Shown here: positions 48,700-59,673 of the stretch, one piece after another
Layout: each line of letters opens with the position of its first letter
Position numbering within the stretch: position 1 is the stretch's first letter
DNA from: Sindora glabra
Lineage: Eukaryota > Streptophyta > Magnoliopsida > Fabales > Fabaceae
DNA: 64,000 nt
Reading direction: 5' to 3'
Assembly: GCA_020226215.1 (NCBI GenBank)
Contig: CM035233.1
Location: forward strand, 28,151,150-28,215,149
Position numbers and translations under genes: made by a program
The notes under the pieces: generated by a model
Told to the model about the DNA's origin: nothing
Seen by the model: the letters and a program-made list of their open reading frames with translations, nothing else
The model's database searches: none

Positions 48700-50230
48700 T
48701 AAAGAGGCCCAATATAATTTGTCCATATGAATGATTCTAGAATGATCTAAATCATCTTATCATTGATTTTATATTTTGAAAATGACAAATACTTGGTCAT
48801 CAAGAAACGACTCTAATGGCTAGTATTTAAAGTATAATTTCAACCATTAGATTAAAACTTAAGAGGGAAATTCAAATTGTGAAGTGGGAAAAGTTAAATG
48901 CACAAGAGGGAAATTTAAATTTAAATATTTATTACATATAATTAATTGAAAAAAATATTAGTTCTTGTTAAATAAGTGTGGGTAGCTAGTAAAAAAAGTA
49001 TAAAATACTATTGATCACTTTTTAACCAAAGTTGGAGCCAAAATTCAAAATTCTAGTGAAATAGCAATGTGCTTGCTAGTTCCAATAAATTTCTTGTTTA
49101 ATGCAACAAAAAGGAAAAAGTTAATCCTACTTAATTCAAATTTAAATATTCAACATTTTGCAAGGCAAAGAAAGCTTGTTGGAGAAGTTTTCTTAGAGAT
49201 CAAACCTTTCATTATAAATAAGCTTCACTTCATTAGGATTAAACACACCAAACCATTAAGCTACGACTTATAAATCATTCTCTTGTTCTTTTCCTTATAG
49301 CCAAAGTTATTGTCATATTTCTCTTAATCCAAAACTTGTATATCCATTTTAAAAGTGTTTGAGAGAAAATTTGTAAAATCTTTGAGTAAGATTATGAGAA
49401 AATCCTTCCTTGAAAACTTGTTTGAAATCCTATTATAGATTTGTGTATCTTATAAAGTTAGATGACTTTCAAATCCTAGTGGAGATTGTTATATCTTGTA
49501 AAGCTTGGTGGAATTGTGAAATCCTAGTATATATTAAGAAAATTTTGAAAAGTTAGGTGATTTGACAATTCTAGTAGAGATTGAATGAAACTCGTAAATC
49601 TAGGTGTTGTATTTTTTATAAAAATAATGGATACATCAAATGAAACTTGGTAGCTTGAGAAAAGAAGAGTAGACCAAAAGGTATTCTTTTTGGACTATCA
49701 AACCTCTATAAAAATTCTTGGTGTTATACTTTTTCCTTAATTCTTTTATTTTTCACACATTCTTGATTATTTTTTCAAAAAGGAGTTTTACTTAATTTTC
49801 ATACTAAGCTTCTAGGGAATTTTTTTTAAATACATTCAAGGTATTTACAATCTTTTCAAAATTACTTTATGTTTTTGAAACTACACATTCACAAAAACTC
49901 TAAGGGTTATTATTGTTATTCATGTTTTTACACAAAAGTTTTATATACAATTTTAATTCTTAATTTGTGTTAAAGCTAATTCTCTTTCTCTTGGCCTATA
50001 AGTTTTAACACAAGTGTGATATATATTAATCAATTTTTGTTCTAATTTGATCCATATATAACGTGCATATTTGAATCAATTTTATTATAGTTTTATGTAT
50101 ATGTGATATAAAGTTTGGTGTTTCTAGAATAATTGTAGAAATATTGTAGAATTATTCATTTCATACTTGTTTTCAAATTGGGAAGGGTAGTGAAACACTA
50201 AGAGTTAATGTGTTTTTTGGAAGGTAAATT
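48700..50230 (+). repeat. SIRE-like LTR remnant (approximate ends)
   Basis: The section 49330-49700 has the repetitive phrasing of SIRE/Maximus LTRs: GAGAGAAAATTTGTAAAATC, then AAATCCTAGTGGAGATTG, CTTGTAAAGCTTGGTGG, AAATCCTAGTATATATT and GTAGCTTGAGAAAAGAAGAG, followed by a T-rich stretch. Identification rests on resemblance; neither TG/CA ends nor a primer-binding site was fixed. Confidence 0.45.
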
Positions 50231-50919
50231 CTAATTTTTCTTTCCAAGGCTCTACCTTTAATCCTAAGTAGGCTTTGCCTCCCTAACCCTACTTATTAAC
50301 TAGTTAGTAAGACCATCATAATAACTTTATGTAGCAGTCATAATTCAAAACTAAAATCCCAATCTATTTTAAAAATCAAAGAAATTAAAAAATATATTTT
50401 AAAATTTTAAAATGGTCCTAAATGTCTTTTATGATGTTTGCATGCTTTTATGTGTTGCATGATGTATAATGCATAATATGACCTTATTAAATCAATGTGA
50501 TTGGTATTTATTTTATGATTATAAATTTAAAATACAACCTCTATATTATGTTTCTCTTTATAATTTCTAGTTTGTATATTATTTTTTCACCTTAATTCCC
50601 TTCAAATGTAGCTTAAGGTTTATCATATATTATGTAACGTAACTAGCAAACAATATCCTTGGAATGAACTGCAAGGAAGAAAATATTTGAAAGCCATATA
50701 AGGATAACAAAGAAGGGCACTTGGTGAAGTTTCTTTGCCTTCAATTAAGTAGTCGGTCCTCTTAATGACTTAAGATAATCTACTACATCACATTTTAATT
50801 TTATGTTTTATTTAATGTTTGAGATATGTTAAACAAGATGCATGAATAAAAGGCTAATAATGATAAGATGTAAAATAATCAAGTTAGTTAAATCCCTCAA
50901 TGCAAATATTAAGTCAATA

Positions 50920-50924
50920 ATAAT
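50920..50924. repeat. target-site duplication ATAAT (left)
   Basis: ATAAT precedes the LTR start and is repeated exactly at 52411-52415. Confidence 0.85.
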
Positions 50925-52410
50925 TGATAAGTGCACAAATACACCTAAATTCTATGTGTTTTATCACTCATTTACTTAGTATTTTGTGCAAAATTGATTG
51001 AAAAAGATACTTAGATGCTCTATATCTTGTTTTCAGGCCATGAAATGAAACATATGAGCATTAGAAAAGAATTCAGAAGCAAAACCATTCAAATCATGAA
51101 GCATTGAAGCAAGATTGTCTACTCAGTAAAGAATACGGGGTAATGGTAACCCCGTGTTCAAGGCCGTGTTCCATTCTGGATGGCTTCGTGACTTCACTGG
51201 GCTACTCAGAGAAGAACACGGGACGTGTCACACCCCGTGTATATTACTGCCATTTGCTTCTGAAGAACACGGAGGGTGTCACACCCTGTGTAGTATGCTG
51301 ATCAGTCTTCGCTGAGAAACACGGGGTAGAACACGGGACGTGTACTACCCCGTGTACATTGCTGCTTGACAATTCGTAGAAGAATACGGGGCGTGTCACA
51401 CAACGTGTTCCTTGCTGCTTAAACTTTCGCTAAGAAACACGGGGTACAACACGGGCCGTGTTGGACCCCATGTACATCAAAAATATAAGTTTCGCGCGAA
51501 ATCCTGCGAAGAAAGGAGAAAAAAGAAGGAGGACGGAGAAAAAGCTGGGGGAATTAAGAAGAAAAACTGCTAGGAGAAGCCGGAGGGGAGACCAAAGGCG
51601 CCTTCTAACACGGATCCAAGCAAGAAATTGAAGAATCAAGCAAGAAATTTGTAGATCTTCATGGATTGTTTGGCTTCCTCCTCTGTTTTCTTGTTTTCTT
51701 CTGATCTTATGATGTTCTCACACTAAACCTCTGTACTTAGCTTAGGTGAACTTGTTCATGGAGTTATGGAACTGAATTTTATATAATCTAGCTTGATTTA
51801 CTGTTGAATTATGATTTGATCTTGCTGATTTGTTTTGAACAAGCCAATATATCCGGAATATTGGATTTGTGTCTTGGATTAGTTGATTCTAGGTTGAAAT
51901 GACCAGTCAATTAATTGGATCTTGCATGATCATTGGGAATATCAATTAGACTTAGGAATTAAGCTGATTGAATTCTTTTGCACAGGATGAAATGTCCAAG
52001 AATGGATTCTGAATAGAGTTAATGCAACCTTGATTAGTGGTTACTAGAGTAATTCTGGACACTTAATCTCTTGGTTAGTAGCTAGTAGCCTTGCAATGAG
52101 GTATAGCTTAATTTTGGTGATCCAGCAATCATAATTAACAGTAAACCAAGTTAGAGAGTTATATTCATTCCATAATGAAATGTACAAGAGATCCTTAAGC
52201 TAAGTACACTTTTACTCCACTGAATCAAACCTTATTTTGACAAGTTAATCTCTGTTTTTGCACTTTAATCTTGAATTCCACTATCAATTGATCTGCCTAG
52301 ATAATTTTGCTTGAGATTTAGTTAGTACTCAACCTACAATCCCTGTGGAGAACGATAATCTTTTATACTATAACTAGACTTAACCGTGCACTTGCGGATT
52401 TTAGAGATCA
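50925..52410 (+). repeat. solo LTR, Ty3/gypsy type, in copia leader
   Basis: 1,486 bp from TGATAAGTGCACAAATACACC to TTAGAGATCA, with a perfect 5-bp duplication ATAAT on both sides and no internal region. The end sequence (AATCCCTGTGGAGAACGATAA, then CGTGCACTTGCGG) is typical of plant Ty3/gypsy LTR ends. The interrupted copia leader continues across it in register when compared with copy 1 (AAATATTAAGTCAATAATAAT on the left, TTGGCACTC on the right). It contains a GC-rich hairpin cluster. Confidence 0.93.
51134..51475. repeat. GC-rich ACACGGGG/CCCCGTGT hairpin cluster
   Basis: Five or six imperfect units, each pairing ACACGGGG-like with CCCCGTGT-like arms (for example ACGGGGTAATGGTAACCCCGT at the left end) and separated by TGCTGCTT / TTCGCTGAGAA-type spacers. 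It stands out as GC-rich within an AT-rich window. Confidence 0.8.
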
Positions 52411-52415
52411 ATAAT
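52411..52415. repeat. target-site duplication ATAAT (right)
   Basis: Matches 50920-50924 exactly. Confidence 0.85.
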
Positions 52416-52919
52416 CCATGTAGTCTTTCATTACTTGGCACTCATTAAGGCCTTAGTCGATATAAGGTAGGTTTGCCAAGCCAAAGTATTTTGATAAGAT
52501 ATGATAAGATGATAGATATCTAAATGCTAATTATCAAGTGTGACTTAACTGGACCATCTCAATAAGACTGGTTCCTAGAAGCGTAGATTTAAGCTTTAGT
52601 TTATAAGATGGATTATAACAAATGTTATTCACTTAACTACCTAAGAGTTGTATATGATGCAACTAGCAAGTGTCGCCTATCTAAATAGCTAAATCTTAAG
52701 TAATTAGTCAAAGATGACTTAAGACTAGGTGAAATTTGGATCTTGGTCCACTAAAAAGTTTTAATAATTTGATTTTTTGAATTAATATTAAGGGCTATTA
52801 CTTCAAATAAAATAATAGAAGGAATATTTAATAAAAAACCTTATTAAATGATTAAAAGATGATACTTCTTTACATATTTCTATTGTGGATATCAATGACA
52901 AACACATTAAATAGCCTAT

Positions 52920-54090
52920 CATTATGATTGATCCTTGAGAAGGACAAATTGACTTAGACAAACTTCCTGAATTGGTATAATAATTTGATGATAATCCTCG
53001 AATATGAGTAAAAGTTGTATGCCTTAAAGGGACCTATTCCTTAGCCACCTAAAGCTATTTCTCCTCATGCTAAGAGATATGCTTATAGGAAGTATTATGA
53101 TGATGCCTTAGCTGTCAATTATCTCATGTTAGTTACCATGGACTTTCAGCTTTCCAAGCAACATGAGAACATGGAAGTTTGTGATATATCGAGCACCTTA
53201 AGAAACTTTATCAAGAATATGCTCGATGTGAGAGTTTTAATGTCTCCAAAGCATTATTTTAATGCAAAAAAGCAAAAAAACACTTTATTGGACTTTATGT
53301 ACTCACAATAATTGAGTATACTGAGAACTTTAAAAGATTAGGTTTTTCATTGAGCCGAAAGTTGGCTACTAATTTAGTTCTCCAATTGTTGTCATAAAGT
53401 TATAGTCAATCTATCATGAATTATAACATGAATGAAATTGACAAACCACTGCTAGAACTATTAAGCATATTAAGAATTATTGAATAGAATTTATAAAAAG
53501 CAAAGTCTAATCATATAATAATGCTTCAAAAGGGCAAGGGGAGAATGAGAAAGATTCTAAATCCAAAGGAAAACTTGAGCCCAATATTTCTATTCTAAAA
53601 TCTAAAGGTGCTGTGGCTGAAGAAGGGAAATGCTTCCATTGCGATAAGATTAAACGTTAGAATAGGAACACAAGGTCTACTTAAAGGATCTCAAGAACAA
53701 GAAGGGAAGTAAGACTATTATTTTAGCTTTAGCTATTTTTGTTATAAAAGCTAGTATATCTACTTCTACTTCTAAGGTATTAGGCACCAAATTTAGTTTT
53801 CATGTTTGTACTAATTTACAAGAACTCAAAAGGAGTGGAATTGTGGTTAAAAATGAAGTAAACTTACGAGTTAGTTATAATGCAAAAGTTGTTACCTTTG
53901 GTGTAGGAATATATTGTTTATCTTTACCCATTGAGTTGATTATTAAATTAAAGGATTGTTATTTTGTATCTGCTATTAGCAGGAATATTATTTTCATTTC
54001 TTCATTGGAAAGGAAAAAATTTTTATTTTTAATAAAGGATAAAAGTTGTTCAATTTATTTGAATGAAATGTTTCATTGCATTGCTTAATT
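52920..54090 (+). pseudogene. copia gag-protease (copy 2, heavily decayed)
   Basis: Frames parallel to copy 1: LSKQHENMEVCD (about 53150), the NYNMNEIDKP segment (about 53420), a damaged knuckle CFHCDK (about 53630), then the protease region where LDTG has become LGTK and SFHVCTNLQELKRSG follows (about 53780-53840). The run VNLRVSYNAKVVTFGVGIYC to SCSIYLNEMFHCIA (53849-54085) remains open. Loss of the catalytic Asp makes the protease dead. Decay is greater than in copy 1. Confidence 0.8.
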
Positions 54091-56117
54091 GTTTATTAGA
54101 CTTTGTATTCTAAATCCTTAAATGTCCATCTATGACATAAATACTAAATAGTTCTAATCAAATGATTTGAATCTAACCTATCTAAGGCATTATCGCTTAG
54201 GCCATATAAATAAGAAACGTATATTCAAGCTCTATAAAGACAAACTGTTAAACTTATTTGATTTTGAATTATATGGGTATACAAATCTTATTTATTAAAT
54301 TCTTAGACTTATTTTTTTAATCATATAGAGTATGCAAATCTTATTTATCAAGCAAAATGACTAAAGCTCCATTCATAAAACACAATGAAGGGGTTAATGA
54401 TCTATTAAGCCTTATACATAGTAATGTGTGTGAGCTTATTAGTTGACTATCTAGAGGTGATTTTTTATACTTTATTACATTTACTAATAACTTCAATAGA
54501 TATGGCTATATGCATGTTATGAAACCTAGATCAAAATCCTTTGAAAAGTTTAATGAATTTAAGAATTAAGTACAAAATTAACTTGACAAAAATATTAAAA
54601 TACTTTCATTAAATCGAGGTGCCTTATGATTATCCAAAAAAGTGTGTTATGGTGTCACAACTCACTCCAGCTGGAATGTTATATTAGAATCGGTGCTTCA
54701 AAAAGGAAGAATCATACCTTGTTAAATATGATGCAACTTATAATGGGTCATGTAGATCTTCTAGTTTTCTTTTGGGCATATTCTTCATAGAGAATAATTT
54801 TTTCCCTTATCCATGTTCCCTTTAAAATGCCTCAAAAGACTCCATATGAGAGGTAGATAGGGAAACACCCTAATGTGCTTTTTGTGAAGATTTGAGGTTG
54901 CAATGCCTATGTAAATTATCAAACCTTTGACAAGCTTGGGCCTAAATTCGATAAATGTTATTTTTTACAATATCTTAAAGAAATTAAAGGATACTATTTC
55001 TATGATCTTGCTAAGGACAAAATGTTTGCCATGTGGGCTAGTGTTTTTCTAGAAAGGAAGTTCATTGCTAAGAAAATTGATATGAAGGAAATAGAACCTG
55101 AAGAAATTTAATACTCATAAATAACATTGAACTTATTTGAACAAAGACCACAAGTTGTTATGGATCAATATCTTGCTAAAGTAGCACAAGGCTCATGTAA
55201 GTCTAGTAAGAGATGTTATGAGCTCTCGAGATATGAATTTTTTGTAATTTATCTTGGCAATATATTGCTCGTAGATCAAGACAAGCCTACAAATTACCGA
55301 AAAGCTATTAAAGTGTTAGATTCTAAGAAGTGGCTTGTGCCATAAAATTGAGATGGAATTTATATACACCAATCAAGTATGGATTTGTTGACCCATATGA
55401 AGGGGTAAAACTCATTAGGTGTCAATAGGTCTTTAAGAAGAAAATCGACATTTGATAATAATATACAAACCTTTAAGAAATGATTAATTACTAAAGGTTT
55501 AAGGTTTCTATTATATATACTGTAATGTGACATATTCCTCTATTATCATACTTAAATCTATCTAAATCTTGCTTGCTATTAAAGCTTTTTATGGTTACTA
55601 AATTTGGAAAATAGAAGTCAAAACTGTTTTTCTTAATGGAAAGATTCTCAAGGATGTGTACATGACATAACATAAGGTTTTTATCACTATTGAAGGCATG
55701 TAAACTATAATGATCCATTAATAGGTTGAAGCAAGCTTCATGGAACTAGAATATTTATTTTGATAATGCAATTAAAGAGTGTGATTTTATTAAAAATGAA
55801 GGTGAATTTTGTGTCTACACAAGATTAGTGAGAGTATAATTGTTTTCCTCATACTATATGTGTATGACATACTCATTGAAAATGATATCCTTACATTATA
55901 GGCTATAAATACTTGGTCAAGGAATTTTTTTTATGAAAAAATTTATGTGAAGTTACTCATATACTATGTATTAAGATATATAGAGGTAGATCAAGAAAAT
56001 TGTTTGAACTAAGTTAGAGTACATATATTGACAAAATGTTAAAACGGTTTAGCATGCAAGAGTTCAAAATATGATATGTCACATGTTTTCACTTTTGTCT
56101 AAAGCATAATGTCCTAT

Positions 56118-56125
56118 GAAACAAG
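56118..56125. repeat. 8-bp target duplication of hAT-like element (left)
   Basis: GAAACAAG, compared with GACATAAG at 56847-56854 (6 of 8 match). The length suits hAT; the mismatches suggest age. Confidence 0.6.
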
Positions 56126-56846
56126 TAAGGGTGGAAATAAACTAAGCCAGTCATGATGGCCTATGATTTGACTTATTAAAGTCCTAACTTATCTTATTTA
56201 TTTAATTAAACAAACTAAGCTTAGGTTAATATAATAGCCTATTTATTAAACAAACTAAACCCTAAATACTATTTAACTTTAAGCTTAATTTGTTAGTCTA
56301 TTAAGTTGCCTATTTAATTGATATGTCACTTTAATCTAGTTTAATTAAATTAATTAACTTGTTGCATTATAACTATTACTAATATTTTTTCATTGTACTT
56401 TCTTTTCCCTTTTTTTTAATTTAATCATCAATATTCTTAAGTTTTAAAGTTTATGAGTAATGAATTTATATTATTGTATCATTTAATTTTTTCATTTTAA
56501 ATAAATATAATTATTTTTTATTATATTGAATCATTAAGGCTTCTATAAAAGTGGAGACAAAATTTTGTTCAATCCTTTATTTATTTAACAAAATTATTTT
56601 TTTTAAGGAACCTATTTATGACATATATACTTAAGTTTATAAATTTATCAATAATTCATTTAGATTTTAATAATTATGATTAAATAAGCCAATAAGCTAA
56701 GCTTTTCAAATTTTATAAATAAGTCAAGCCAAGTTAAGTTAAAATTTAGGCTACAAACAGGTCATAAACGAAATTTAAGTTAATAAATTTCAAAATAAGT
56801 CTTACCTATTTATGCTAAGATCTGGCTTGGCTTATTTCCATCTTTA
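56126..56846. mobile_element. hAT-like nonautonomous element inside copia pol
   Basis: 721 bp. Left end TAAGGGTGGAAATAAAC; right end read in reverse TAAAGATGGAAATAAGC: imperfect TIRs of about 24 bp (both continue CCAAGCCAG or CTAAGCCAG). Diverged 8-bp flanking repeats support hAT. The copia frame resumes directly on the other side (KQ / DEREPMNKISY context), which fixes the insertion point. The interior has no transposase. Confidence 0.8.
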
Positions 56847-57560
56847 GACATAAGATGAAAGGGAACCTATGAATAAAATTTCATATGTATCAATAATTGA
56901 ATCTATCATGTATCTCATATTATGTACTCATTCTAATATCTTATATGTTTTAAACATGTTAAAGAGGTACAAGTTAAATCCTACAAAGCATTACTATATT
57001 ATCTTTAAGAATATCCTTAAATACTTGAGAAAGACTAAGGATTCATACTTAAAATACAAAGGTGAGAAGGAATTAGTCGTTAAGGGTACATTAACGCTAG
57101 TTTCTCATCTAATAAGAATAATTTCATATTACAGTTGGGTTATCTATTTTGGCTAAATGGCAGTGTTATAAGTTAGAAGATTTTAAAGCAAGAAATAGTG
57201 GCCAATTTTACTACAAAGGTGGAATATATTATTACCTTTAACATAGCTAAAGAGTTTACTTGCATTAAAAAGTTCTTCACTGAATTTTCTTAGCATCTCA
57301 AACCCAATAAACCTTTATTGCAATAACAATAAAGCTATTACATAGGTTAAGGAACCTAAATCTCATTAACAATCTAAGCATATACTTCACTGCTTCCATC
57401 TTATCCATGAAATTATTTACAGAGGAGATGTAAGGATAGGCATAGTACCTATAGATGATGATATGTTAACCCCACTGACAAACCTTCTAATGTAATAGAA
57501 GCACAATGGTTACACTAGGTTACTTGGTATTAAATAGATGAGTGATTGATTTTAGTATAA

Positions 57561-57569
57561 GTAGGAAAT
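57561..57569 (+). other. copia polypurine tract
   Basis: GTAGGAAAT, directly before the LTR start TGTTGATATATAC; this is where plus-strand DNA synthesis is primed. Confidence 0.65.
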
Positions 57570-59673
57570 TGTTGATATATACTTTAAAGGCCAATTATAG
57601 GATAATTATATTAGCATGCATTGTATTACATTTTTCCTTATATAAAAAAGTATTTCAATTATTATATTTAACATTATATCTATGAAATATAAATAAATAT
57701 GATATTTGCCATTAGAATAGTTAATATTATTTTTATGCCCCTAGCTAAGTATTATTGTAAAATAAGATAGCAATAATGCCTCGAGATTAGTTTATGCATT
57801 AACTAATGGCCCAAATCTCATTGGAAATGGATATAAGATATCAATTTAATGCATAGGTACATGTTAGAGAACGAATATACTAAATAGACCTGCCATGAGA
57901 ATGTTACATATATCACTATGTGAGTGTTATAAATAATTCTCATAGTGACAATGATGTATGTGGTTCTTTGACTAAAAATCATTTTGGTTTCTTACATGAG
58001 GAATCATATCCTTTGATGTTGTCTAATGTCACTTGTTATAAGGTTAGCCTAAAAAATTTTGATTGGGTATACCACAAATTATATAAAAGGATAAGAGTGA
58101 CCTAGATATGATTTTGTCTTTCCTATAGAGGAGAAGCGATATTTGTGTGCTCATTGATTAAGTAAGACTACAAAATGTATGATCATCCATCGATAAATCA
58201 ATAATGTATTGAGACTAATATATATACATTAATTAATCACTAAATCTCATTAGTTATGGATATGAGGTATCATGTCAATGCATGGTACTTGTTAGAGGAT
58301 AAATGTGCTAAATGAACCTACCATAAGAATGCTAAAAGGATCACTATGCAAGTATTATAAGTAATTCTTATGGTGACAATAATGAACATGGTCCTTTAAC
58401 ATGAAATCACTACAGTTTTTTACATGAGGAATCATATACTTTGATATAATTTAATGTCACCTATAATAGGGTTGGCTCAAAAAACCATGATTGGGTATAC
58501 CACAAAATATTTTGAAGGATATGAGTGAACTAAATAGGATTTTATTGCTTCCATATAGGAGAAGTGATATTTGTAGGCTTCTTGATTGAGTGGGACTATA
58601 AAATACATGATCATGCTCAAATGAATCAATACTAATATTAATTCATTCCTTTTGAGTTAGTTTACTTAAGAATTAAGAAACATAAAGATTTAGTTATAAA
58701 GAAGGTGAAGCATTCCATGCATTGAGTTTGATTAGGATATCTAAGATAAAGTGACTTGAAAATATAAAACATTGGCCTTTGAAAAGTTATATCAAATTAC
58801 TGATATTCTCACTACTTGGATATTAGTAATGTGCTACTAAATACTACTCTTTGTTTATAATACTAATATAGGATTTTAATATCACTACCAATGTAATGAG
58901 AATTTATAAGATCGCATAATAAGAGTGAGTCAAATATCAAGGTTATAGTTTAATTAGGAATTCTTAATTAGACTAAAGCTTTCAATTGGGATAGGCCAAA
59001 TATAATTGAGTTTCACTAAGTAATAGTAAATTATGATTGGGATATACTTAGGTAACACAAGATATAAGTTGATTATTAACTAGAATTACTATCGAGCTTG
59101 GTCAATAGAGCCAAAGTTATCTCCTTTCTTAAGGTAATTCTAGCCAAAGATCACATTTCAATTCATTTTGAGTGATTTATCATTCTATTTAGATGAAAGC
59201 CTTAGTAGCTCTCCTATTTGATATAAAGCATCTAAGGTTGAGAAGAATTGAAAGCAAGCCCAAAACTAGAAAAACCCACAACTAGCACTATGTTAAATTA
59301 AAAGTCACTCCATCCAATTTGATTGGAGATTTAATTACTCGTGTAGATACTATAGAGATGCTAGCCCTTGGATGGCATTTATAGTTTATCATTTTGACTA
59401 TGCATTCATGATTTGGCAAATCATTTCTGTGATCATGATTCATTAGAACGTTCATGTGTTTGGACATTCATCAGAAGTAGAATAAACACTGTACTTATGT
59501 TTATGAATTCAGATGCAGTAGGATTGATTGGATCAAACTCTTCTATAGCAAGTTTGAATTACACTGCAAAGGTATAATTTTATCACTATTTTATAGTCTT
59601 TTGCAAAGATCCTTAGTGGATTTTGGAAAGGTCTTTAATTTTTCTATTATGTTTATTGATTCAAATCCCAACA
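57570..59673 (+). repeat. copia family-A 3' LTR, enlarged by internal duplication
   Basis: 2,104 bp from TGTTGATATATAC to TTCAAATCCCAACA, diverged from but collinear with the LTRs at 4151 and 18642 (shared landmarks: ATGCCCCTAG-x-AAGTATTATT, TTACATGAGGAATCAT, GTAGATAC-TATAGAGATG). It holds a ~430-bp tandem duplication. Subtracting it leaves about 1.67 kb, equal to the other two LTRs. Confidence 0.85.
57785..58645. repeat. 430-bp tandem duplication within the LTR
   Basis: Unit 1 starts about 57785 and unit 2 about 58215. Paired landmarks: CATTAACTAATGGC (57797) and CATTAATTAATCAC (58227); TTTCTTACATGAGGAATCAT and TTTTTTACATGAGGAATCAT; GATTGGGTATACCACAAA in both. The units have diverged noticeably, so the duplication is old. 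Confidence 0.85.

Larger units (their letters stand above)
54091..57535 (+). pseudogene. copia integrase-RT-RNase H (copy 2, decayed, interrupted)
   Basis: HYRLGHINKKRIFKLYKDKL (about 54190) is the zinc-binding H...H start of integrase. A segment with FTNNFNRYGYMHVMKPRSK (about 54475) is the integrase core. KLGPKFDKCYFLQYLKEIKG (about 54925) matches the region between integrase and RT. VLDSKKWLVP (about 55312) begins the RT. After the hAT-like insertion, SYVSIIESIMYLILCTHSNI, then YVLNMLKRYKLNPTKHYYII (56869-57000) and KHILHCFHLIHEII (about 57375) are the RNase H-side segments. No intact YVDD box was recognised. Stops and frameshifts are abundant. Confidence 0.8.
50500..59673 (+). mobile_element. 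Ty1/copia family A copy 2, with two insertions
   Basis: Leader (about 50.5-50.9 and 52.4-52.9 kb), gag, protease, integrase, RT and RNase H remnants, then a polypurine tract and a 3' LTR (57570-59673). Leader and gag match copy 1 at the left edge. A gypsy-type solo LTR splits the leader and a hAT-like element splits pol. The 5' LTR was not found; the left end is probably truncated next to the SIRE-like LTR. Confidence 0.8.
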
